Positions 41,559 to 49,205 of a stretch of 59,603 nucleotides of DNA are shown piece after piece. The DNA is taken from the NCBI GenBank assembly GCA_002353825.1, contig DEKJ01000047.1:1-59603 (forward strand), in the 5' to 3' direction. Both the position numbers and the translations under genes were made by a program. The notes below the pieces were generated by a model, which was not told the DNA's origin, ran no database searches, and worked only from the letters and a program-made list of their open reading frames with translations. This stretch comes from Prevotella sp. UBA2725 (GTDB lineage Bacteria > Bacteroidota > Bacteroidia > Bacteroidales > Bacteroidaceae). Within the stretch, counting starts at the first letter, position 1; every line of letters begins with the position of its first letter.

Positions 41559-42368
41559 ATGGCCAAAAAGAGAATTTTATTCATCAATCAGGAGATTGTA
41601 CCTTATGTTCCAACGTCAGAAATGGCTGTGTTGGGTCGCGATCTGCCGCAGAAAATGCAGGCAGGCGGTTTTGATGTTCGCACGTTCATGCCTAAATGGG
41701 GTAATATCAACGAGCGTCGCGGTCAGCTTCATGAGGTCATCCGCCTCTCAGGACTGAACATCGTCATTGATGATACCGATCATCCACTTATCATTAAGGT
41801 AGCTAGTGTTCCAGTCTCAAGACTTCAGGTATATTTCATCGACAATGAGGATTACTTCATCAAGCGTCGTACGATGACCGAAGATGAGAATGGTGATGAA
41901 TATACAGACAACGGCGAGCGTGCTATTTTCTTCGCTCGTGGCGTATTGGAGACCGTGAAGAAGCTCCGTTGGAATCCTGATATTATCCACTGTCAGGGAT
42001 GGATGGCAGGTGTCATTCCTCTTTATGTAAAGACGGCATATCACGATGATCCTACCTTCGCCAATTCAAAGGTAGTCTTCTCGCTTTTCTCTAAGCAGTT
42101 CAAGTCTAACTTTGGCACGAAGTTTAAGGATTGTGTCGATTTCGGTTCAGCCAAGGCCAGCTTGCTCGATAAATATTCAGAGCATTTCGACTTTACGGAT
42201 CTCGCCAAACTCGCCATCGACTATAGTGACGGTGTGATTGAAGCTACTCAGGAAGTTAACGATCAGCTTATGGCATATGCAGAGGCTTCTAAGCTCCCTA
42301 TCCTCAAGTATCCTGGCGAGAACTATGCTCCTGCTTACAAGGAGTTTTACAATAAGCTTTTAGGATAA
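41559..42368 (+). CDS. Half-length glycogen/starch synthase-like protein (GT5 N-terminal domain only)
   Basis: The 269 residues correspond to the N-terminal Rossmann domain of GT5 glycogen synthases: start RILFINQEIVPYVPTSEMAVLGRDLPQ, then DVRTFMPKWGNINERR, DIIHCQGWMAGVIPLYVK and a final segment with SDGVIEATQEV. The typical KTGGLADV-type substrate loop is replaced by PTSEMAVLGRDLP. The C-terminal ADP-glucose-binding domain (usually another 200 residues) is absent, although the gene is intact and has a promoter. I recall similar half-length proteins in Bacteroides beside DUF4270 genes, as here. Catalysis on its own is doubtful; a regulatory or partner role is possible. Confidence 0.82.
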   Translation: MAKKRILFINQEIVPYVPTSEMAVLGRDLPQKMQAGGFDVRTFMPKWGNINERRGQLHEVIRLSGLNIVIDDTDHPLIIKVASVPVSRLQVYFIDNEDYFIKRRTMTEDENGDEYTDNGERAIFFARGVLETVKKLRWNPDIIHCQGWMAGVIPLYVKTAYHDDPTFANSKVVFSLFSKQFKSNFGTKFKDCVDFGSAKASLLDKYSEHFDFTDLAKLAIDYSDGVIEATQEVNDQLMAYAEASKLPILKYPGENYAPAYKEFYNKLLG

Positions 42369-42403
42369 ATCCTACAGGCGATCATTTCAACATGTTTACA
42401 AGC

Positions 42404-43903
42404 ATGAAATTAAAAATAGCGCTCATCTTACTCTCAGGCCTAGCAATGGCCTCGTGTACTGATTCAACGGATGAAATAGGTTCTTCATTGAACACCAATA
42501 CGGATGCCGTGAATGTGGAGACTGTTTCTTATGATGTAGTAAGCGAGTCTTTGCTTGCTGACTCTGTGTTGTCTCGAAACACAACAGGCTATATTGGTAA
42601 AGTGAAAGACCCAGAGACAGGTAACTATATCACAGGTAACTTCATGGCGCAGTTCTATAATCTCGAGAACTATAAGTTTCCGGATAAGTCAGCCATGGCT
42701 GGGGTAGATTCCAAGGGTGACACGATTAAGGGTTTGATCAAGGCTGATTCTTGTGAGCTTCGTCTCTTCTACTCGAAGCATTACGGTGACAGTACACGAA
42801 CCATGAAGCTCACTGCTTACGAGATGAGTAAGCCAATGACCGAGGATCGTAACTACTACAGCAACTTCGATCCTGAGGCCAATGGATACATCCGTAAGGG
42901 TGGCATTGCGCAGAACAAAGTCTATACGTTGACCGATTACATGGTGGCTAAGTCTATGCGTGATACTTCCACCTATGAGCCATATATTACAATAAAGCTC
43001 AATGGTAAGTATACAGATGCAAAAGGCAAGGAATATAGCAACTATGGTACCTATATCCTTGAGAAGTACTATGAGAATCCGAGCTATTTCAAGAATGCTT
43101 ATACCTTCATGAAGAATGTCGTTCCTGGCTTCTATTTTAAGCATCAGTCGGGATTAGGCAATATGGCTTATATTGATGCCTCACAGCTTACCTTATATTA
43201 TAAGTATGTCTATAATGATAGTGTCTTGAATGGTATCACCGTGTTTTGGGGCACTGAAGAGGTGTTGCAGTCTACGAATATAACCAACGATAAAAGCAAG
43301 TTGGCTGAACTCGCAGCTGATCAGAGCTGTACATATCTGAAAACACCGGCAGGCATCTTCACGGAGCTCACGCTTCCTGTTGAGAAGGTCGTCTCTGGTC
43401 ACGAGAATGATAAGATTGCTGGTGCTTCCTTGTCTATCCCAAGAATCAACAGTAATGCTGGTAATTCTGAGTATGCCTTTGACATTCCAAAGAATGTATT
43501 GATGATTCCGAAGGACTCGCTCTACAGCTTCTTCGAGAACCAGGAGATGTACAATAACCGTAACTCGTTCGTTGCGACTTACTCAGGTAAGTCTTCAACA
43601 AATAGCTACACGTTTAAGAATATATCAGGTATGATCACGGCAATGGCTGCTATAGATAAAAGCAAGCGTTCTGCCGACTGGAATAAAGTTGTGCTCATTC
43701 CTGTGACATTGACAACAACAACATCTTCGACATCAGGCAGTTCCAGCTCTTATTATTACTATTATTACGGATATTCATCCTCTACAAGCTCCACTGTGAC
43801 AAAAGTGTCTCACGACATGTCTCTTACGAGTACGAAGCTTGTCAAGGGTAAGGAGTCGAATAGTCCGCTTCAACTGCAGGTCATCTATAGTCATTTTAAG
43901 TAG
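42404..43903 (+). CDS. DUF4270 family lipoprotein
   Basis: A 499-residue exported lipoprotein. The signal peptide MKLKIALILLSGLAMASC places the lipid on Cys18 (lipobox AMASC). The body matches the Bacteroidota DUF4270 family (SYDVVSESLLADSVLSRNTT near the start, TGYIGKVKDPETG). Near the C-terminus is a Ser/Tyr tract (SSSSYYYYYYGYSSSTSS) encoded by a TATTATTAC-like run. The function is unknown to me; outer-membrane location is inferred. It follows the GT5 gene by 35 bases and is probably co-transcribed with it. The start was set at the Met before the signal peptide, not the one four codons upstream. Confidence 0.86.
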   Translation: MKLKIALILLSGLAMASCTDSTDEIGSSLNTNTDAVNVETVSYDVVSESLLADSVLSRNTTGYIGKVKDPETGNYITGNFMAQFYNLENYKFPDKSAMAGVDSKGDTIKGLIKADSCELRLFYSKHYGDSTRTMKLTAYEMSKPMTEDRNYYSNFDPEANGYIRKGGIAQNKVYTLTDYMVAKSMRDTSTYEPYITIKLNGKYTDAKGKEYSNYGTYILEKYYENPSYFKNAYTFMKNVVPGFYFKHQSGLGNMAYIDASQLTLYYKYVYNDSVLNGITVFWGTEEVLQSTNITNDKSKLAELAADQSCTYLKTPAGIFTELTLPVEKVVSGHENDKIAGASLSIPRINSNAGNSEYAFDIPKNVLMIPKDSLYSFFENQEMYNNRNSFVATYSGKSSTNSYTFKNISGMITAMAAIDKSKRSADWNKVVLIPVTLTTTTSSTSGSSSSYYYYYYGYSSSTSSTVTKVSHDMSLTSTKLVKGKESNSPLQLQVIYSHFK

Positions 43904-43912
43904 TTTACAATA

Positions 43913-44041
43913 ATGGCAGATAATTTTCTCGAGCGGCATCGCCGTGATTATGAAGAGCGGAAAGAAGCATGGCTGAGAAACAAGAAACACATGCCGAAGA
44001 TAAAGCGGAAGCTTCAGAAGCCAGAAGACGAAAGTCTGTAG
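43913..44041 (+). CDS. Small basic protein, 42 residues, conserved in Bacteroidota
   Basis: The frame starts MADNFLERHRRDYEERKEAW and continues with LRNKKHMPKIKRKLQKPEDE SL. It is highly charged and probably helical. Short proteins with this MADNFLE-H--DYE-RK-AWL pattern are familiar from Bacteroidota genomes, where some are labelled dehydrogenase without good reason. It begins nine bases after the DUF4270 stop and ends 47 bases before ftsY. The function is unknown. Confidence 0.78.
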   Translation: MADNFLERHRRDYEERKEAWLRNKKHMPKIKRKLQKPEDESL

Positions 44042-44088
44042 GTTTAGAGAGTTAACATTGAATACTATTCAGAAATAAAGCGAGGATC

Positions 44089-45036
44089 ATGGGTATTTTC
44101 GGATTATTCAGCAAGAAAAATAAAGAAAACTTAGACCAAGGTCTTGAGAAGACCAAGCAGAGCGTGTTCTCTAAGATTACACGCGCTATAGCCGGTAAGT
44201 CCAAAGTAGACGATGATGTGCTCGACAACCTTGAGGAGGTCCTCATTACCTCCGATGTAGGTGTTGATACAACGGTCAAGATTATCCATCGTATCGAGGA
44301 TCGTGTAGCACGTGATAAGTATGTCTCTACTTCGGAATTGAACAAGATTCTGAAAGAAGAGATTGCCGCTCTCCTCACAGAGAATAACACGCAAGACAAC
44401 TCCAACTGGGATCTGCCTACAGACCATAAGCCTTATGTCATCCTTGTCGTTGGAGTGAACGGTGTAGGAAAGACAACGACTATTGGTAAGCTTGCTTACC
44501 AGTTTAAGAAAGCCGGAAAGAAGGTTTACTTAGGTGCTGCTGATACCTTCCGTGCTGCTGCCGTTGAGCAGATACAGATCTGGGGTGACCGTGTAGGCGT
44601 GCCAGTCATCAAACAGCAGATGGGTTCTGATCCTGCGAGTGTGGCTTTCGACACGTTGCAGAGTGCAAAGGCAAACGATGCTGATGTGGTGCTCATTGAT
44701 ACTGCCGGGCGTCTTCACAACAAGGTAGGCTTGATGAACGAGCTCAAAAAGATCAAGGATGTCATGAAGAAGGTTGTTCCTACGGCACCAGATGAAGTTC
44801 TGCTTGTTCTTGATGGTAGTACGGGGCAGAATGCATTTGAGCAAGCGAAACAGTTCTCTGCAGTCACAAACATCACCTCGCTTGCTATCACGAAATTGGA
44901 TGGTACCGCCAAAGGAGGCGTAGTGATAGGAATCTCCGATCAACTTAAAGTACCGGTCAAATACATTGGTCTTGGTGAAAAGATGGAAGACCTTCAGTTG
45001 TTTAACAAAAAAGAATTCGTCGACTCGTTGTTCTGA
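44089..45036 (+). CDS. ftsY: Signal recognition particle receptor FtsY
   Basis: The SRP-receptor GTPase at the inner membrane, which docks ribosome-SRP complexes for co-translational insertion. The 315 residues are a short form: a small N-terminal basic/amphipathic part (MGIFGLFSKKNKE), the NG domain with G1 VVGVNGVGKTTTIGKLA near 122-138, DTFRAAAVEQI, G3 VLIDTAGRLHNK and G4 TKLDGTAKGG, and a C-terminal GLGEKMEDLQLF. It lacks the long acidic A domain of E. coli. RimO follows 34 bases downstream. Confidence 0.96.
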   Translation: MGIFGLFSKKNKENLDQGLEKTKQSVFSKITRAIAGKSKVDDDVLDNLEEVLITSDVGVDTTVKIIHRIEDRVARDKYVSTSELNKILKEEIAALLTENNTQDNSNWDLPTDHKPYVILVVGVNGVGKTTTIGKLAYQFKKAGKKVYLGAADTFRAAAVEQIQIWGDRVGVPVIKQQMGSDPASVAFDTLQSAKANDADVVLIDTAGRLHNKVGLMNELKKIKDVMKKVVPTAPDEVLLVLDGSTGQNAFEQAKQFSAVTNITSLAITKLDGTAKGGVVIGISDQLKVPVKYIGLGEKMEDLQLFNKKEFVDSLF

Positions 45037-45070
45037 TATAAGACATCCTGTAACGATATTTCTGAAATTT

Positions 45071-46405
45071 ATGAAGAAGAACCAGATAGACTTTATCACC
45101 ATGGGCTGTTCAAAGAATCTTGTTGATTCAGAGCAGCTCATGCGTCGTTTTGAGAATATGGGGTATCATTGTGTCCATGACTCGAAGCGGCCTCAGGGTG
45201 AGATAGCTGTTATCAATACATGTGGTTTTATTGAGAGTGCCAAAGAGGAAAGCATCAACACGATCTTGGAGTTTGTTAATGCCAAGAATGAAGGGCGTTT
45301 GCACAAGCTCTATGTCATGGGGTGTCTTTCACAACGTTATCAGAAAGAGCTCGAAGAGAACATACCAGAAGTGGATAAGTTCTATGGTAAGTTCAACTAT
45401 ACGCAGTTGCTGAAAGATCTTGGACCAGCAGACACGACATCTACGGAAGGCAAGGCATTTTCTGAGCGACGTGTGGCTGCTAACAGTCGCCGAATGCTCA
45501 CTACCCCATCCCACTATGCTTATATCAAGATTGCAGAGGGTTGTGACCGTCACTGCGCTTACTGTGCCATCCCACTCATTACCGGAAAGCATGTGAGCCG
45601 ACCTATGGAGGATATTCTTCAGGAAGTGAAGGAACTTGTCGATGAAGGCGTTACAGAGTTCCAGGTCATTGAGCAAGAACTTACCTATTATGGTGTAGAT
45701 CTTTATGGCAGGACCCGGATCGCAGAACTCATCGATAAGATGGCGAATATCAAAGGCGTGAAATGGATTCGCTTGCACTATGCTTACCCGAACCAGTTCC
45801 CCTTGGAGCTTCTCGATGTGATGCGTGAGCACGATAATGTCTGTAAGTATTTGGACATAGCCTTGCAGCATATTTCCGACCATATGCTTACGCGTATGCA
45901 TCGTCATGTCACGAAGCAAGAGACGCTCGACCTCATTCATACAATCCGAGAGCGAGTGCCGGGTATCACAATCCGTACAACGCTGATGGTCGGTTTTCCG
46001 GGTGAGACCGAGGAAGACTTCAATGAACTTGTCGACTTCGTCAAGCAAGAGAAGTTTGAGCGCATGGGTGCCTTTGCCTATTCTGAGGAAGAAGGAACCT
46101 ATTCTGCTGAGCACTATAAGGATGATGTACCTGCCGACGTGAAGCAGGCACGTCTTGACAAACTTATGGCTGTTCAGGAACAGATCAGTTCTGAGATTGA
46201 AGCAGCTAAAGTCGGGAAGGTCTTCAAGGTTATCATTGACCGTAAGGAAGGTGATTACTATGTAGGTCGCACGGAGGCTTGTTCACCGGAGGTTGATCCT
46301 GAGGTGCTTATTCCTGTGGCTGACCGTCGTCTGCGCACCGGACATTATTATAATGTACTGATGACCGACAGCGATGAATTTGACCTTTACGGTAAGGTGC
46401 AATAA
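45071..46405 (+). CDS. rimO: Ribosomal protein S12 methylthiotransferase RimO
   Basis: A radical-SAM enzyme that adds a methylthio group to an Asp of ribosomal protein S12. The start at 45071 (MKKNQIDFITMGCSKNLVDS) gives 444 residues; the frame upstream overlaps ftsY and is not used. The N-terminal methylthiotransferase domain has Cys residues in GCSKN, INTCGF and MGCLSQRY for the second Fe-S cluster. The radical-SAM loop is EGCDRHCAYCAIPLITGKHVS (Cys-x3-Cys-x2-Cys). The C-terminal TRAM domain ends DEFDLYGKVQ. The family order and length favour RimO over MiaB. Confidence 0.94.
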   Translation: MKKNQIDFITMGCSKNLVDSEQLMRRFENMGYHCVHDSKRPQGEIAVINTCGFIESAKEESINTILEFVNAKNEGRLHKLYVMGCLSQRYQKELEENIPEVDKFYGKFNYTQLLKDLGPADTTSTEGKAFSERRVAANSRRMLTTPSHYAYIKIAEGCDRHCAYCAIPLITGKHVSRPMEDILQEVKELVDEGVTEFQVIEQELTYYGVDLYGRTRIAELIDKMANIKGVKWIRLHYAYPNQFPLELLDVMREHDNVCKYLDIALQHISDHMLTRMHRHVTKQETLDLIHTIRERVPGITIRTTLMVGFPGETEEDFNELVDFVKQEKFERMGAFAYSEEEGTYSAEHYKDDVPADVKQARLDKLMAVQEQISSEIEAAKVGKVFKVIIDRKEGDYYVGRTEACSPEVDPEVLIPVADRRLRTGHYYNVLMTDSDEFDLYGKVQ

Positions 46406-46423
46406 TCAAAGTGCTGTAAATAT

Positions 46424-46714
46424 ATGAATAACAAGGAGTTTATAGCACAGTTGGCTGCTAAGACCGGCTACACACAGGCTGATACGCAGCAGATGGTGCG
46501 TACGTTCATTGCTGAGATGGGTGCTCATCTGGAAGAAGGCGATACCCTACAGATTAACAACTTCGGTACTTTCGAAGTTAAGAAGCGACTGGAGCGTATA
46601 GTTGTCAATCCAGGCACACAGCAGCGCATGCTTGTACCGCCTAAGTTGATTCTCAACTTCAAGCCAGTTGCAGCCATCAAGGAAAATTTGAAAAAGTCAA
46701 CAAACGAACAATAA
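46424..46714 (+). CDS. HU family DNA-binding protein
   Basis: A 96-residue nucleoid protein of the HU/IHF fold. The N-terminal helices (MNNKEFIAQLAAKTGYTQAD) are followed by the HU core LQINNFGTFEVKKRLERIVVNPGTQQRMLVPPKLILNFKPV. The DNA-binding arm carries the conserved Asn-Pro (NPGT), while the tip that is usually NPxTG-K is NPGTQQRM. It begins 18 bases after rimO. A second HU-type gene follows 22 bases later. Confidence 0.92.
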   Translation: MNNKEFIAQLAAKTGYTQADTQQMVRTFIAEMGAHLEEGDTLQINNFGTFEVKKRLERIVVNPGTQQRMLVPPKLILNFKPVAAIKENLKKSTNEQ

Positions 46715-46736
46715 CAACGAACATTAATAACGAGCA

Positions 46737-48008
46737 ATGAGTAAGATAGGCAATAAGGAACTTTCTTCTTCTCTTTCGGAAAAGCACGGTCTTAATAAGA
46801 CTGATGCCGAGAAGTTCGTTGCGGCTCTTTTCGAAGTCATCAATGAAGGTCTTGAATCGGATAAGCTCGTAAAGGTTAAAGGGCTGGGCACATTCAAGAT
46901 CATCGGTGTGGCAGCTCGTAAGAGTGTGGATGTCAACACCGGTGCACCTATTGTCATTGAAGGTCGAGATAAGATCAGCTTTACGCCCGATGCTACTCTT
47001 CGTGATGAGGTCAACAAGCCATTCTCTCAGTTTGACACTGTTGTACTCAATGATGGTGTCGACTTCTCTAATATAGATAAAGAGTTTGAAGAAGATCCTG
47101 AGGCTGCCGTGCTCAAGGCTATTGGAGAAACTTCCGTGTCCGATGCTTCCGAATCAGAACCATCTAAGGAAACGAAGGCAGACGATAAAATTGACGAAGA
47201 AATAGTTACTAACGAAACTGCAACAGAATCGAAGGTGTCGGAATCTGTAGTAGATCAGCATGAGGTTGTTGATCCGAACAGTTCTTTGTCTGAACCTACT
47301 GAATCAAAAAATGATATTGCTGATATCTCTAGTTCAGAAGAAAGGCCGGAAACTTCATCAGTGGAGCCACCTATTGATAAGGAACCGGTCGCTACTGAGC
47401 AACAAGAAGAGACCGAAGAAAAGAAAGCAGAGGCGAACACTTCGGCAGAACAACCACAATATGACGAAGAAATTGTTGAGGAACATCAGAATAATGCTCT
47501 CAAGATTCTTATTCTCGCAGCCTCGGTTATTGTAATCGGATGTATAGGAGGCGGCTATTATCTCTTTAAACAAATTGAGAAGCGTGACAGTCATATTGAG
47601 CTCTTAGAGAAGCAAATGAAAATTGTGGCGCAGAATCAGAAGAAGAGTAATGTGGCCCACACTCAACATCAGTCTACCTCAAACCCCGTAGATTCTCTAA
47701 AGGCATCAACAGCCTCTCAAGCAAAGACGGCAGAATCGGTTAAGACTGAGACCGAGGAAGAGTCTAATGAGAAAGCCTTGCAAGTTAAATATAACCGTGA
47801 TCCTCGCATCCGCACAGGAGCTTATATCATTACGGGTATCAAGAAGACTGTTACGGTGCGTGCCGGTCAGACAATGAATGGCATCAGCCGTACAGCGCTC
47901 GGCCCTGGTATGGAATGCTACGTCGAAGCCGTCAATGGAGGTCAACGTGAGCTCAAAGAGGGCGAGAAAATTAATATTCCGAGTCTTAAACTTAAAAAGA
48001 GGAAATAA
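46737..48008 (+). CDS. Membrane-anchored HU-like protein with a C-terminal LysM-like segment
   Basis: A 423-residue protein with four parts: an HU/IHF-like domain at 1-95 (MSKIGNKELSSSLSEKHGLN, VKGLGTFKI, VNTGAPIVIEGRDKISFTP); a long acidic Ser/Glu/Thr-rich region (about 110-250); one membrane helix at about 254-277; and an outer part with a short coiled coil and a LysM/SH3-like end (VRAGQTMNGISRTALGPGME ... EKINIPSLKLKKRK). The order suggests that DNA is bound on the cytoplasmic side and the C-terminus lies in the periplasm. It forms a unit with the HU gene and rimO. The function is not known to me; linking the nucleoid to the envelope is an inference. Confidence 0.85.
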   Translation: MSKIGNKELSSSLSEKHGLNKTDAEKFVAALFEVINEGLESDKLVKVKGLGTFKIIGVAARKSVDVNTGAPIVIEGRDKISFTPDATLRDEVNKPFSQFDTVVLNDGVDFSNIDKEFEEDPEAAVLKAIGETSVSDASESEPSKETKADDKIDEEIVTNETATESKVSESVVDQHEVVDPNSSLSEPTESKNDIADISSSEERPETSSVEPPIDKEPVATEQQEETEEKKAEANTSAEQPQYDEEIVEEHQNNALKILILAASVIVIGCIGGGYYLFKQIEKRDSHIELLEKQMKIVAQNQKKSNVAHTQHQSTSNPVDSLKASTASQAKTAESVKTETEEESNEKALQVKYNRDPRIRTGAYIITGIKKTVTVRAGQTMNGISRTALGPGMECYVEAVNGGQRELKEGEKINIPSLKLKKRK

Positions 48009-48054
48009 CCATTGCAGCGGCGCACCCTGCAATTACGTTGGACACGCATCCATA

Positions 48055-49119
48055 CTACTTATATTGCATTGCCATTTCTATTCTTTTGACAGCGACATCC
48101 TTATCTAATGCATGCTCCATGTCGAGACCTTCATTGATGTCTATCACTTTCTCGAATCCAGCCTTAAGCAGTTGTGGTTTGTCTTTGATACGCCCTGCAA
48201 CAAGGATGACGGGAATGTCTCGAGATTGGCAATGTTTTAGAATGACACTCGGCAACTTTCCCATCAATGTCTGTGCATCCGAGCTACCTTCACCTGTAAT
48301 AACAAACTGAGGTTTGTCTGGAGCAGAGAGTGCTTCATCAAAGCCAGATGATTGTAATACAATGTCAGCACCGCTTTCTACCCTTGCATCCATAAACTCC
48401 ATGAATGCATAGCCTAATCCACCGGCTGCTCCTGCTCCAGGTTCGTTGGCACAATCTTTCCCTTGATGCTTGGCAGCCATTTCAGCAAAAGTCTTGGCTC
48501 TGCGATCGAGTTTCTCTACCATGTCAGTATCAGCACCTTTCTGTGGAGCAAAGATATGAGCAGCTCCATTGGGGCCATACAACGGATTCTTGACATCTGT
48601 AGCCAATGTCACTTTGATGTCTTTGAGCCATGAGGTATCAAACGGATCGTACCACATCTTGTGTGCCTGTGTCTGCCACTCATGCTTCAAGGCTTTCAGC
48701 ATGCCGAGCCCACAGTCACTTGTAGCGACGCCTCCGAGACCAATAATAAACTCCCGACAACCTCGCCTCATGGCTTGAACCATCAGTTCCCCCACTCCAT
48801 AGCTCGTAGCTACCAATGGGTTGCGGTTCTCCGGTTCAACCATTGTCAGACCTACTGCTTTTGCAACCTCGATAATACCAATTCCGTTCTTAATGCCGAA
48901 GGCCGAGTCACACCATCGCATCACGGCATCGTGAACATGACACGTCACGATCTCGTTTGGCTGCATGGCTTCAAGAAAACCTTCGCCTCCATCACTCACT
49001 GTAAAGCTCTTCACCTCTGCATCAGGATAGGCTTCTTTCAAACCTTGCGCTGCTGCCTCATTCGCTTCTGCGGAAGTGAGGCAACCTTTGAAACTGTCTA
49101 TTGCTGTAATGATTTTCAT
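48055..49119 (-). CDS. Glycerate kinase (GlxK/GarK type)
   Basis: Phosphorylates D-glycerate to 2-phosphoglycerate (class typical of GlxK/GarK). From ATG 49119 (MKIITAIDSFKGCLTSAEAN) it is 354 residues; the 12 codons upstream would read through a GC-rich palindrome and are not used. Family features: DSFKGCLTS, TVSDGGEGFLEAM, ATSYGVGELMVQAMRRGCREFIIGLGGVATSDCGLGML and GAGAAGGLGYAFMEF. It is convergent with the HU-LysM gene (47 bases) and divergent from the TonB receptor. Confidence 0.92.
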   Translation of the reverse strand: MKIITAIDSFKGCLTSAEANEAAAQGLKEAYPDAEVKSFTVSDGGEGFLEAMQPNEIVTCHVHDAVMRWCDSAFGIKNGIGIIEVAKAVGLTMVEPENRNPLVATSYGVGELMVQAMRRGCREFIIGLGGVATSDCGLGMLKALKHEWQTQAHKMWYDPFDTSWLKDIKVTLATDVKNPLYGPNGAAHIFAPQKGADTDMVEKLDRRAKTFAEMAAKHQGKDCANEPGAGAAGGLGYAFMEFMDARVESGADIVLQSSGFDEALSAPDKPQFVITGEGSSDAQTLMGKLPSVILKHCQSRDIPVILVAGRIKDKPQLLKAGFEKVIDINEGLDMEHALDKDVAVKRIEMAMQYK

Positions 49120-49128
49120 ATTAATTGT

Positions 49129-49149
49129 GGACGGCCACAAGGGCCGCCC
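49129..49149. repeat. Short GC-rich palindrome (GGACGGCCACAAGGGCC family)
   Basis: GGACGGCCACAAGGGCCGCC C lies between the divergent glycerate kinase and TonB receptor genes, 10 bases upstream of the kinase start. It is close to the copy at 31468 in inverse orientation. Confidence 0.7.
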
Positions 49150-49205
49150 TTGCATTTTATAGTCTTCTTATAAAATAATAACGGAGAAAAAACGTTATTT
49201 CTTAC

